Part shown: in pieces, positions 31,689-41,232 of the stretch
How the letters are laid out: each line of letters opens with the position of its first letter
How positions within the stretch are numbered: position 1 is the stretch's first letter
Source: SIG587 sp045544035
GTDB lineage: Bacteria; Bacillota; Clostridia; Oscillospirales; Acutalibacteraceae
NCBI GenBank assembly: GCA_045544035.1
Contig: JAZPYE010000021.1
Span: 1 to 64,000 of the forward strand
Reading direction: 5' to 3'
Length of the DNA: 64,000 bases
The notes under the pieces: generated by a model
Seen by the model: the letters and a program-made list of their open reading frames with translations, nothing else
The model's database searches: none
Told to the model about the DNA's origin: nothing
Made by a program: the position numbers and the translations under genes

Positions 31689-34600
31689 TTGCTTAATTTT
31701 ATTTTTGGACGCGGAGGAGCGGGCAAAACCTATGAAATAATGCAAAGACTGAAAAAAGATGTTTTAGATGGCAAGGATGTTGTTTTGCTCGTTCCTGAAC
31801 AGTTCAGTTTTGAAAGCGAAAGGGAAGTTTTGCACACCCTTGGGGATAACTCATCAACACTTGTAAGCGTTCTAAATTTCACACGAATGTGTGATGAGGT
31901 AAATCGCCTAGCGGGTGGTAATGCCTTTTCGGTTATGAGCGAGTGTGATAAAATAATCACCATGCGAACAGCGCTTAATGCCGTTCGGGACGAGCTTGTT
32001 TTATGGAAAAAGTATTATAACTCCGCCCGATTTGCTAAGGTAATGCTGGGCTGCGTTGATGAGCTTAAAGCCTGCGCAATCAGTGCTGAGGATATTTATG
32101 CTCTTAATGCCCCTGCCGCGCTAAGCGCAAAGCTTAGCGACCTTTTTAAAATTTATTCAACCTATGATGCGCTAATTAGCAATCGTTTTATTGACCCTTC
32201 GGACAAGCTTACCCATCTTTACACAAAACTTGCCGATTTCCGTTATTTTGAAGGTAAAGAGGTTTATATCGATTCGTTTAAGGAGTTTTCAGGGCAGCAA
32301 TATAAAATTTTAGAGCGTATTTTTTCACAGTGTAATAATGTAACCGTTTCTTTGCTTTCAAACGGAGATTTTAGCGATAAACCAGACAATTTCTTGGGCC
32401 TTAAAAAACTACATAAAAATTTGGAAAAAATCGCAAAAAAGTTTGGCGTTAAAATTAGTGAGCCCACCATTTTAAATGGTGGGAAATATAATTCTGCAGA
32501 ACTTAAAGTGCTTGAACAACTTTTAGCGGGGGAAAAGGTTTCTTTTGAAGGGGAAACCAAGGATATAACAATTTTTAACGCTTCATCGGTTTACAGTGAG
32601 GCAGATTTTGTTATGCGAACAATTCGCCGCTTAACCCGTGAAGAGGGCTATAGATACCGTGATTTTGTGGTAATTGCGCGAGATACGGCAGCTTATGAAA
32701 AGGCAATGCTTAGTGCTGCAAGAAAAAATAAGGTAAGCTGCTTTTTTGATAAAAGGCAGTCAATTTCTCAAAATCCAATTTGCATAATGACCCTTGCAGC
32801 CCTAAAGGCGGCACAAAGGACATCTACGAAGGAAATTCTTACATTCCTTAAAAGTGACCTGGCAACCCTTAGCCTTGATGAAATTTCCGAGCTTGAAAAT
32901 TACTGCTTTGTTTGGAATATTGACGGTGCTTTATGGCACGATGACTGGACCATGAATCCAAATGGTCTTGAGCAAAATGAGGCCAATGATAAAATAAATA
33001 AACAGCTTGACCATTTAAATGAATTAAGAAAAAAGGCTTTGGAGCCAATTTTTGAGCTCAAAAAAACCATTGGCGGCACCGCAAGGCAGTACTGCACGGC
33101 AATTTTTAAATTAATTAAGGATTGTCGCTGTGAAGAGAAGCTTAAAGCACTTTATAATAACTTAATCGCTGAAGGCAGTGCAGATGAAGCTGATGTTTTG
33201 CGCCAAGGCTATGACTGCTTTATCGGCGTTCTTGAAAGCGTTGTTAAATGTCTAGGTGAAAAGCCTGTTTCGTTTCAGGATTTTTATGACACGCTTTGTG
33301 TTGCTATCGAGACCTCAAGCGTTGGAACAATTCCGCAAATGCTTGACCAGGTCACCTTCGGCTCAGCCGACCGCATAAGGCCTTCAAGACCCAAAATCGC
33401 CTTTGTTGTTGGAATGAATCTTGGCGTTTTTCCTGCAACAATTTCTCAGACCGGAATTTTTGCCGCTTTTGAAAGGAGGCAACTTATTGATTTGGGTCTT
33501 GATTTAGGCAATGACCTTGTTGGCCTTTCTGCAAAAGAAAATTTGCTGGTTTATTCCTCTGTTTGTTGCGCCTCGGACAAGGTGTTTATTTCCTATCTTT
33601 CGGGGGCGGCAGCAGGTGATAATGATTCCCCTGCGGCGGTTATCAAGCACATTAAGAATAGCTTCCCAAAAATAAAGGTATTAAATGAAAAGGATATTAC
33701 ATTTCAAGACAACCTGCCTGAAACGATAAACTGTGCTGCCGAAAACTTTGCCGTGAATTTTAATGCCGAAAATGGTATTAGAGATGTTTATTATGAGGCT
33801 GCAAATAAAAATTCCGAATTAAACGAAAAATTAAAGTCGGTTGTGTTAATTAAAAATGAAGGGGAATACACCCTAGACCGAGAATCTGCCCAAAAACTTT
33901 TTGGAAACAAAATAAACCTTTCACCATCTGCCTTTGAAAAATATCAAACCTGCCCATTTTCCTTCTTTTGCAATTATGGGTTGCGACTTTCTACCCTTAA
34001 AACTGCTTCCTTTGACCCACTTCAAAGGGGTACAATTGTGCATTATGTTCTTGAGAATTATGTCAAGCAACATGGTGATAATTTGCATAACCTTAGTTAT
34101 GAGGATTGCCAAAAAGCGGTTGATGAGCTTTTAAAAGACTATCTTGTAAAAGTTCCGGGCTATTTTCAGGCTGTTTCCGCAAGGAATGAGTTTATAATTA
34201 GCACAATTGCAACTTCGCTTTACGCTGTTGTTTGGCAGCTAACCTGTGAACTTGCACAATCGGGCTTTGTGCCGAAAAAATGTGAATTTGTTATTGGCCT
34301 AGAAAACCCCGATATACCTGCAACGGAAATTAAGGTTGATGATGAAACCAGCGTTAATTTGCGGGGAAAAATTGACCGAGTGGATGTTTGGAATGGCTAT
34401 GTACGAATTGTTGACTATAAGTCGGATGCAAAGGTGTTCAGACTTTCTGAGGTCGTTTGCGGTCTTAATATGCAAATGCTAATTTATCTTTACGCACTAT
34501 TACTTAGCGAAAATGAGGAGTATTCAAATCTTAAAGCGGGTGGAGTGCTTTATATGCCTTCTAGCACCGATTTAGAGGAAAGCTCCCTTGCAATGAACGG

Positions 34601-34961
34601 ACTTATTTTGGAAAATGAAGAACTAATCACTGCAATGGATAAGGAGAAAAGCGGTCAATTTATTCCCGAATATAAGTTCACAAAGGCAGGGAAACTGACA
34701 AAAGCATCCTCCTTTGCAGGCGGTGAAACCTTTAATGCGATTTTTAATCACATTACACAGATGATGAAAAAGACAGGCGCTGCCATTAAAAACGGAGAGA
34801 TTTCGGTTTCTCCCACCGACAGCCTATCCCACAACGCCTGTGATTATTGTGATTTTTACGGAATTTGCCACATTGAAAACAGTTGTCATAAAAAGGTTCA
34901 AAAATTAACTAACGATGAGGCTGTAGCACTTATGGAAGGAAGTGATGAAAATGGCATTTAA
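31689..34961 (+). CDS. addB: AddB subunit of ATP-dependent helicase-nuclease
   Basis: With AddA it processes double-strand ends for RecA-dependent repair. The 1,090-residue protein starts with a TTG (MLNFIFGRGGAGKT, which is the AddB Walker A) after GGAGGGG. The C-terminal nuclease domain is visible (RGTIVHYVLENYV; GKIDRVDVWNGYVRIVDYKSD), with the iron-sulfur cysteines in CPFSFFC and the CDYCDFYGIC end. All key residues appear present. It overlaps addA. Confidence 0.93.
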   Translation: MLNFIFGRGGAGKTYEIMQRLKKDVLDGKDVVLLVPEQFSFESEREVLHTLGDNSSTLVSVLNFTRMCDEVNRLAGGNAFSVMSECDKIITMRTALNAVRDELVLWKKYYNSARFAKVMLGCVDELKACAISAEDIYALNAPAALSAKLSDLFKIYSTYDALISNRFIDPSDKLTHLYTKLADFRYFEGKEVYIDSFKEFSGQQYKILERIFSQCNNVTVSLLSNGDFSDKPDNFLGLKKLHKNLEKIAKKFGVKISEPTILNGGKYNSAELKVLEQLLAGEKVSFEGETKDITIFNASSVYSEADFVMRTIRRLTREEGYRYRDFVVIARDTAAYEKAMLSAARKNKVSCFFDKRQSISQNPICIMTLAALKAAQRTSTKEILTFLKSDLATLSLDEISELENYCFVWNIDGALWHDDWTMNPNGLEQNEANDKINKQLDHLNELRKKALEPIFELKKTIGGTARQYCTAIFKLIKDCRCEEKLKALYNNLIAEGSADEADVLRQGYDCFIGVLESVVKCLGEKPVSFQDFYDTLCVAIETSSVGTIPQMLDQVTFGSADRIRPSRPKIAFVVGMNLGVFPATISQTGIFAAFERRQLIDLGLDLGNDLVGLSAKENLLVYSSVCCASDKVFISYLSGAAAGDNDSPAAVIKHIKNSFPKIKVLNEKDITFQDNLPETINCAAENFAVNFNAENGIRDVYYEAANKNSELNEKLKSVVLIKNEGEYTLDRESAQKLFGNKINLSPSAFEKYQTCPFSFFCNYGLRLSTLKTASFDPLQRGTIVHYVLENYVKQHGDNLHNLSYEDCQKAVDELLKDYLVKVPGYFQAVSARNEFIISTIATSLYAVVWQLTCELAQSGFVPKKCEFVIGLENPDIPATEIKVDDETSVNLRGKIDRVDVWNGYVRIVDYKSDAKVFRLSEVVCGLNMQMLIYLYALLLSENEEYSNLKAGGVLYMPSSTDLEESSLAMNGLILENEELITAMDKEKSGQFIPEYKFTKAGKLTKASSFAGGETFNAIFNHITQMMKKTGAAIKNGEISVSPTDSLSHNACDYCDFYGICHIENSCHKKVQKLTNDEAVALMEGSDENGI

Positions 34962-37900
34962 CCCAACTCGAGCCCAAAAAGCCGCCATTGAAGCCAAGGG
35001 TAATGTGCTTGTAAGCGCTGCCGCAGGCTCGGGTAAAACTGCCGTTTTAACCGAACGCGTTGCTTCACGCATTGCCGACCTTGAAAATCCAATAAGTGCT
35101 GATAGAATTCTCGTTGTAACCTTCACAAAGGCCGCGGCCGCCGAAATGCGTTCGCGCATTGAGGCAAAACTAAACGAGCGCCTCCAGCAAAAACCCGATG
35201 ATATGCATTTGATTAAACAAATGCTGCTTTTTCCAAGTGCCAAAATTTGCACCATTGACTCGTTTTGTATTGAACTTGTTCGTGAAAATTTTGATAAGCT
35301 GGGTGTTAATCCAGATTTTAAAATTGTTGAAGAAAATGCTCTTAACGAGATTAAAAACCAAGCGATTTCCGAGGTTTTCGAAGAACAGTTTGCAACAAAA
35401 AATGCCGAGTTTTTAAAGCTGCTTCGGGTTGTTGGCTCAAGATATGATGACAGCACGTTGGCTTCCTATGTTAAAAAAATTCAGGAATTCACCTCAAAAC
35501 TTCCAAACCCTAACGAATGGTTAAAAGCCGCCGCTGAGCAGAGCAATTTTGAGCTTAACGGTGAAAAATGGCGCGAACTTGCATTTGGAACTGCATCACA
35601 GCAGGTAAAGCTTGTTATTGAAAAGTCAAATATGGCACTTGACCTTTTAGAGCAGTTTCCTCAGTTAGAAGATATCTTTAAACCGCTGTTTTTAGAGCCT
35701 AAGGTTTATGCGCAGCAATTTTTAAAGGATATTGCTGATAAAAATTGGAACGCTTTATACTACGGTGTTTCCTCTGCTGCTATTAGCAAAATGTCTAGCA
35801 AAAAAATCCCCGATGATTGTCGTGGAATTGTTATTGGTAAGAGGCTCCGTAAGGAATGCGTTGAAATAATTAAAAAACTTAATGATAACTTTTTTGATTT
35901 GTGGGAAAACATTGCCGAAAACGATAAAATGCTTTATCCACTTATAAAAAAGCTGGTCGAACTTGTTATTTCATATAATGAGCTTATTAACAAAAAACTT
36001 GATGAGCGCAACATATTAACCTTTTACCGAACTGAACAACTTGCCTTCCAGCTTTTGTGCCGTTATGAAAACGGCAAGCTTAAGGTTAATGATTTTGCAA
36101 AGGAATATATTGATAACTTCGATGAAATTCTTGTTGATGAATATCAGGATACTAACCCCTTGCAGGATATGCTGTTTTGTGTTTTATCCAATAATGAAGA
36201 ACGGCTGTTTTTGGTTGGCGATGTAAAGCAAAGCATTTATGGTTTTAGAGGTGCTAATCCCTCAAATTTCCTAGAGAAGAAAAAAAGATATTTACCTTTT
36301 GACAATCAGGAGGCCGAGATTTCAAAGAAAATTATTCTCGGCAACAACTTTAGAAGCCGCAGTGAGATTTGTGACTTTATCAACTTCTTCTTTTCGGCTT
36401 TTATGACCAAAGAAAACGGCGAAATTGATTATGGCGATGAGGAAAGGCTTTATCCCGAAGCCGAATTCCCTGAGACTGTTATTTCGCCCGTTGAGGTGGG
36501 AATTATAGAAAATGAAAGCGAAAGCATGGCCGAAGCCGAGGCCGATTACATTGCCGATTCAATTATTAAAACAATGAATGGCGGCAAATGCATTAGAGAT
36601 GAAGAAAAGCCAAGTGAGCTTCGCCATGCAAGGTTTTCTGATTTTGCTGTTTTGCTTCGTGCCACAAGCAAAAATGCTCCGCTTTACGCCGCACAGCTTG
36701 AGAAAAGGGGAATCCCCGTTTCTTTGGGTGCAGACCTTTTCTTTAAAAGCCGCGAGGTGCAGTTTGTTTTATCCCTATTAAGCGTTGTTGATAACCCAAC
36801 AAAAGAGGTTAATTTAGCAACCGTTTTGCTTTCGGGATTTTTCGACTTTACTGCCGATGATTTGGCACTTATAAAGGCTAATGATAAATATAAAAATCTT
36901 TATGCCGGTGTTTTATCTGCCGCAGATGGCGGCAACGAAAAATGTGCACGCTTTATAAGCAAATTAATGCAATACCGGAGAAAATTCACCACAATGAAAA
37001 TTTCGGATTTTGTTGATTATGTTTATGAGGATTTAGGTCTGCTTAGTGCGGTTTGTTGCCTTGAAAACGGAATTAAGAGAAGGGATAATCTCCTTTTAAT
37101 TTTAGAATTTGCCTGCGTTTATGAGGAAAACGAGGGAAAAAGCGTTTCAGGTTTTTTAAAATTCCTTGAGGGCATTGATGAGAATAAACTCAAAAGTGTT
37201 GGCGAGGCTGATGAAAACAGCGTTAAAATCATTTCAATTCACCACTCAAAGGGTCTGCAATTTCCGGTTTGTTATTTCGCAGGTTGCAGTGAAAAATTTA
37301 ACACAAGCGATTTTTCATCATATTTATTGTTGGATGAAGATTTATATTTTTCATTTAAGTTCTTTGACCCACAGTCAAAAAGAAAGTTAACAACAATACA
37401 GCGCCAAATTCTCATTTCTAAGGCTCGGCAAAAACAACTGGAAGAGGAACTGCGGCTTGCTTATGTTGCAATGACCCGCGCCCAGGATAAGCTTGTTTTA
37501 CTGATTTCAGGTGAAAAGTTAAAGGAAAAAATCAAAGAAATTTCCGAGACACTTAATTCAAAAGGAAATGCGGTTGACAGTGAAATTTTCAAAAATGCCG
37601 TTTGTTATACCGATTGGCTTTTGCCTGCGGTTTTAACTCATTATTCATCAAACGAGCTTAAAACAATTTCGGGTGCTAATGGTTTGCTTAACGAAATGCC
37701 AAATCCTTTTAAAATTAACTTTGTTTTTTCAAATGGTATTTTTGAGTCTGATAGTGAACAGATTAAAAATGAAAAAGAAAGGCTCAGCAAAGAACAAATT
37801 TCTTATACCGCAAGTAAACTTGAAGAAAATCTTAACTTTGTTTATCCTTATGATGAGATTTTGGGCATTGCCTCTAAGGCTTCGGTTTCACAGCTTGCTC

Positions 37901-38472
37901 ACTCAGCAGAGCACGATGCTTATGCTTTTGAAGCCAAACCAAATTTTGTATCAAAAGGTGGCGTTAGTGCGGCACAAAGAGGCACGTTCACTCACCGAGT
38001 TATGCAGTTTTTAGATTTTGAAAAGGCACAAACCGATTTAGATGCCGAGCTTGACCGCCTTGCCGAATGGCAGTTCTTTAGTGAGGAAGATATTAAGCTT
38101 GTTGACCGTGATAAGGTTAAAGAATTCCTTTCAAGTGAGCTTTGTAAAAGAATTATCGCATCAGACCTTGTAAGAAAAGAAATGCGTTTTTTAACCGAAA
38201 AACCGGCTTTGGAAATTTCGGTAGGACTTGATGCAAAATTTGCTGATGAAAACATTGTGATTCAGGGTGCGGTTGACTGCCTTTTTGAGGAAAAAGGTGA
38301 AATCGTTGTTGTTGATTTCAAAACCGACCGTGTGTCAAGTGAAAAATTGCTAGCCGACACTTATAGAGAACAGCTTAAAATTTATGCAGGTGCTTGTGAA
38401 AAGATTTTTTCAAAGCCTGTAAAAGAAATTTTGCTTTATTCCTTCCATTTAGGAAAGGAAATTAAACTGTAA
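34951..38472 (+). CDS. addA: AddA subunit of ATP-dependent helicase-nuclease
   Basis: UvrD-like 3'-5' helicase with a C-terminal nuclease; about 1,173 residues. Motif I is VSAAAGSGKTAVL, motif Ia VTFTKAAAAEM, motif II VDEYQDTN, motif IV NNFRSR, and motif VI AYVAMTRAQDKL. The nuclease block has GTFTHRVMQFL, GAVDCLFEEKGEIVVVDFKTD and YREQLKIYA. The start could be ATG 34951 or ATG 34945; GGAAGGA is 10 bases before the former. It overlaps addB by about 11 bases. Confidence 0.94.
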   Translation: MAFNPTRAQKAAIEAKGNVLVSAAAGSGKTAVLTERVASRIADLENPISADRILVVTFTKAAAAEMRSRIEAKLNERLQQKPDDMHLIKQMLLFPSAKICTIDSFCIELVRENFDKLGVNPDFKIVEENALNEIKNQAISEVFEEQFATKNAEFLKLLRVVGSRYDDSTLASYVKKIQEFTSKLPNPNEWLKAAAEQSNFELNGEKWRELAFGTASQQVKLVIEKSNMALDLLEQFPQLEDIFKPLFLEPKVYAQQFLKDIADKNWNALYYGVSSAAISKMSSKKIPDDCRGIVIGKRLRKECVEIIKKLNDNFFDLWENIAENDKMLYPLIKKLVELVISYNELINKKLDERNILTFYRTEQLAFQLLCRYENGKLKVNDFAKEYIDNFDEILVDEYQDTNPLQDMLFCVLSNNEERLFLVGDVKQSIYGFRGANPSNFLEKKKRYLPFDNQEAEISKKIILGNNFRSRSEICDFINFFFSAFMTKENGEIDYGDEERLYPEAEFPETVISPVEVGIIENESESMAEAEADYIADSIIKTMNGGKCIRDEEKPSELRHARFSDFAVLLRATSKNAPLYAAQLEKRGIPVSLGADLFFKSREVQFVLSLLSVVDNPTKEVNLATVLLSGFFDFTADDLALIKANDKYKNLYAGVLSAADGGNEKCARFISKLMQYRRKFTTMKISDFVDYVYEDLGLLSAVCCLENGIKRRDNLLLILEFACVYEENEGKSVSGFLKFLEGIDENKLKSVGEADENSVKIISIHHSKGLQFPVCYFAGCSEKFNTSDFSSYLLLDEDLYFSFKFFDPQSKRKLTTIQRQILISKARQKQLEEELRLAYVAMTRAQDKLVLLISGEKLKEKIKEISETLNSKGNAVDSEIFKNAVCYTDWLLPAVLTHYSSNELKTISGANGLLNEMPNPFKINFVFSNGIFESDSEQIKNEKERLSKEQISYTASKLEENLNFVYPYDEILGIASKASVSQLAHSAEHDAYAFEAKPNFVSKGGVSAAQRGTFTHRVMQFLDFEKAQTDLDAELDRLAEWQFFSEEDIKLVDRDKVKEFLSSELCKRIIASDLVRKEMRFLTEKPALEISVGLDAKFADENIVIQGAVDCLFEEKGEIVVVDFKTDRVSSEKLLADTYREQLKIYAGACEKIFSKPVKEILLYSFHLGKEIKL

Positions 38473-38508
38473 AAAAATAAATCTCCCTCGGGAGATTTAT
38501 TTTTTTAA
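38472..38508. terminator. Bidirectional terminator between addA and dpaB
   Basis: AAATAAATCTCC and GGAGATTTATTT form a near-perfect stem with an A-run before and a T-run after. It includes the stop codon of dpaB on the other strand. Confidence 0.88.
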
Positions 38509-39072
38509 TATTGGCTGAATTTGTTCGCCATTAAGAGCATATTTAATTGTTTCTTTTAATAGAGAAAAATCACTTATTAGCGAGTTGTTTTTATTAGTGG
38601 GGTCATCCTGAGCAAAGGGGACAAAGAAAATGTTTTTTGTGTTTAGCAAAAGCCCAATATTTTTAGCGCTGGCGGCTAAAGCATCATTGGTTGCAATCGC
38701 TAAAACAACGGGCTTTTTATTTCGCAGGTGCGCCTTTACAGCCATTGTAACGCTGGTGTCGGTTATTCCGTTTGCTATTTTTGCTAAAGTGTTACCCGTA
38801 CAAGGGCAAACAACGAGAACATCAAAAAGCTTTTTGGGACCGATTGGCTCGGCGGTAACTACGCTGTCAATTATTTTGTTTTGGCAAATTTCGGTTACTT
38901 CCTTTTTTAAGTCTTCACAGGCATAGAACCTGGTATCGCTTTTAAAAACGATTTCCGACATAATCGGTGTGATGTTGTGCCCGTCTGACCTTAACTCTTT
39001 AAGGGTACTCACCGAGTTTTTAAGGGTGCAAAACGAGCCGCACATAGCATAGCCTAAATTTAGCTGACTCAT
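38497..39072 (-). CDS. dpaB: Dipicolinate synthase subunit B
   Basis: Flavoprotein subunit that, with DpaA, makes dipicolinic acid, the calcium-chelating spore-core compound. The 191-residue protein has the flavoprotein decarboxylase-like fold: LGYAMCGSFCTL at the start, VVTAEPIGPKKLFDVLVVCPCTGNTLAKIANGITD and AIATNDALAASAKNIGLLL. The dpaA gene is just upstream on the same strand (25 bases). Expression in the mother cell under sigma-K is expected from Bacillus; no such promoter was identified here. Confidence 0.92.
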   Translation of the reverse strand: MSQLNLGYAMCGSFCTLKNSVSTLKELRSDGHNITPIMSEIVFKSDTRFYACEDLKKEVTEICQNKIIDSVVTAEPIGPKKLFDVLVVCPCTGNTLAKIANGITDTSVTMAVKAHLRNKKPVVLAIATNDALAASAKNIGLLLNTKNIFFVPFAQDDPTNKNNSLISDFSLLKETIKYALNGEQIQPILKK

Positions 39073-39097
39073 AGTTTCAAATCACTTTCTAGGGGGA

Positions 39098-39907
39098 TTA
39101 AGATAGTTTTTCTTTGATGATTTTTTTGATTGTTTTTCCTAAAATTTCTCCCGCTGTTTTTGGAGCAATTTTTCCCGGTAAGGCGGGGGCATAAATATAT
39201 TCCTTTTCTCCTAAAATCACGGCTTGTTTATCTATTCCGAAGGGTGCGCTGCTTAGTTCTAAAAACAGGCAACTGTCCTTGCATTCTTCAATGTGTTCTT
39301 TGCCGATAACTGGGTAGGGAACAGTGTTGATAATAATATCAAAATCTTTAATGTTACCCAGCAAATTATTTGTGTCAAGTTGGTTATATCCGAAGGCTTC
39401 AATGTAAGAAAAATCAAGGCTTTTTCGTGCCGAAACGGTGATTTGAGCACCGAATGAGGAAAGCCTTTGGGATAAAATTTTGCCGATTTTTCCATTTCCA
39501 ATAATTAATATTTTGCTTTGCCAAAGGGTGAAATCTGTAGCTTCAATAAGTATTTTAACGGCACCTTCGGCTGTGGGAATTGCATTTAAAAAGGCAAACT
39601 CATTATCCTCGTTTAAATCAACACAAAATTTATGGTTTGGTTTAAAATTGCAGGTTATGAGTAAATGGTCTTTGTCAAGATTCTTTGTAATTTTTTCAAG
39701 TGGAATTTTTTCGCCGAAAAGCGGTGAATTTAAGTAAATACCGTCTCGCGTTGTTGGAATTGGCAAAATAACCACACAATAATCAGAAAGGTCTATTACT
39801 TTTGGAGGCGTATCAATAAATTCATCGCAAATAATATTGTGATTTCTTAAGAATTCTGCGGCAATTTTTTGCCTTTTGTCACCGCCGAGAAAGAGTACTT
39901 TTTTCAA
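39098..39907 (-). CDS. dpaA: Dipicolinate synthase subunit A
   Basis: Dehydrogenase-like subunit of dipicolinate synthase, 269 residues. The NAD(P)-binding glycine motif is ILIIGNGKIGKILSQRL near residue 133, and the family-typical ends are VLFLGGDKRQKIAAEFL and YAPALPGKIAPKTAGEIL. It forms a two-gene transcript with dpaB. A terminator for the upstream cca gene separates it from that gene. Confidence 0.92.
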   Translation of the reverse strand: MKKVLFLGGDKRQKIAAEFLRNHNIICDEFIDTPPKVIDLSDYCVVILPIPTTRDGIYLNSPLFGEKIPLEKITKNLDKDHLLITCNFKPNHKFCVDLNEDNEFAFLNAIPTAEGAVKILIEATDFTLWQSKILIIGNGKIGKILSQRLSSFGAQITVSARKSLDFSYIEAFGYNQLDTNNLLGNIKDFDIIINTVPYPVIGKEHIEECKDSCLFLELSSAPFGIDKQAVILGEKEYIYAPALPGKIAPKTAGEILGKTIKKIIKEKLS

Positions 39908-39937
39908 ATTAATCTTCCTAAATTAAAAAATAAAACA

Positions 39938-39975
39938 CCGCCATAGAAGCAGTTTTCACTAACATTCTATGGCGG
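39938..39975 (-). terminator. Terminator of cca
   Basis: On the minus strand, CCGCCATAGAA and TTCTATGGCGG pair perfectly over a 16-base loop and are followed by TGTTTTATTTTTT. Confidence 0.82.
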
Positions 39976-39981
39976 CGCAAC

Positions 39982-41145
39982 TTATTTTGTCACATGTTCT
40001 TTTAGAATAATATTATCGTTAAACTCAGGGTGTTCGATAACAAGCGTTAAAAGGTTTTCGAGAGCTAATTTAATTTGTTTATCTTTAATACCAAGCGTTA
40101 ATAAATCGTCTCCGTTAATTTCTAATTGTGAAAGGCTATATGGCTCGCTATTGTCAATAATTTCTTTTAGATATTTGGTCAATATGCTCGTGTCATTAAA
40201 TTTAGAAATGATTTGCAGATAAATTTTAAAGTCACTTTTTGGAATCACCCTTAAAATTTGCTTAATTTGCACCTTGTTAGTAGGTATTTCGCCCTTTAAT
40301 AGTTGGCAAACTTTTTCACATGACTTAGCAAAAGCCTTTGATAAACGCAAATTTTGTGCGATTTCAAAAGCGTTTAGGTTGTTTTTAAAACAATAGTACG
40401 CAAAGCGGGGGATAGGGTCGGCTTTTAAAAGCTCTAAGTTGTCAAAAATGGTATGGTCTTTGCCAATTCTAAGAAAGGCAAGACAATTTGTTTTAATTAG
40501 TGGTGTAATGGCAGCAGGGTTTTGCGAGCACAGCGTTTTAATGAATTCATCACTTATTCTTTCACGGCTTATTTTGCTTAAATTATTAGAAAGTTTAAGT
40601 GCCTGCTCCAGGGTGCTTTTTTCGGCTTTAAAGCCAAGCTGCGCACTAAATCGGAAAAGGCGGAGAATTCTCAGGGCATCTTCATTAAATCTTTTAAAGG
40701 GCTCGCCAACTGCGCAAAGGATTTTATCGTTTAAATCCTTTAAGCCGCAAAAAGGGTCTTTAAGCCCCGTTTTATCGCAAAAAGCCATTGCATTAACGGT
40801 AAAATCACGGCGGGATAAATCCTCCTCAATTGTTTTAACAAATGAAACGCTTTCGGGGTGGCGATTATCGGAATAGTCCGCTTCGCAGCGAAAGGTTGTG
40901 ATTTCGGTTTTTTCATTATTGTCAAACAAAACCGTAACCGTTCCGTGCTTTATGCCTGTGGGAATTGTGTGTGGGAAAAGGGAAATAATTTCTTCCGGTG
41001 TGGCGGAGGTTGCAATGTCATAGTCTTGAGGTGTTTTATTTAGCAGTACATCTCTAACACAACCGCCGACAACATAAGCCTCAAAACCCGCATTGTTTAA
41101 GGTTAAAAGAACATCGTTTATTTCTTTTGGAATGGAAAAGTTCAT
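39982..41145 (-). CDS. cca: CCA tRNA nucleotidyltransferase
   Basis: Adds or repairs the CCA end of tRNAs without a template. The 387-residue protein has the class II head: AYVVGGCVRDVLLNKTPQDYDIATSATPEEI with the catalytic DxD, then EEDLSRRDFTVNAMAF and the amino-acid template region DEDALRILRLFRFSAQLGF. The shortened C-terminal part is of poly(A)-polymerase/CCA type. The gene is alone on the minus strand, divergent from murC. Confidence 0.93.
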   Translation of the reverse strand: MNFSIPKEINDVLLTLNNAGFEAYVVGGCVRDVLLNKTPQDYDIATSATPEEIISLFPHTIPTGIKHGTVTVLFDNNEKTEITTFRCEADYSDNRHPESVSFVKTIEEDLSRRDFTVNAMAFCDKTGLKDPFCGLKDLNDKILCAVGEPFKRFNEDALRILRLFRFSAQLGFKAEKSTLEQALKLSNNLSKISRERISDEFIKTLCSQNPAAITPLIKTNCLAFLRIGKDHTIFDNLELLKADPIPRFAYYCFKNNLNAFEIAQNLRLSKAFAKSCEKVCQLLKGEIPTNKVQIKQILRVIPKSDFKIYLQIISKFNDTSILTKYLKEIIDNSEPYSLSQLEINGDDLLTLGIKDKQIKLALENLLTLVIEHPEFNDNIILKEHVTK

Positions 41146-41232
41146 ATTTTCACCACTTTTTTATTAAAAACTGTTTATTTTTGGAAAGAAAAGTAATATA
41201 ATAAGTTTAAACCAATTTAGGAGTTTTAGTTT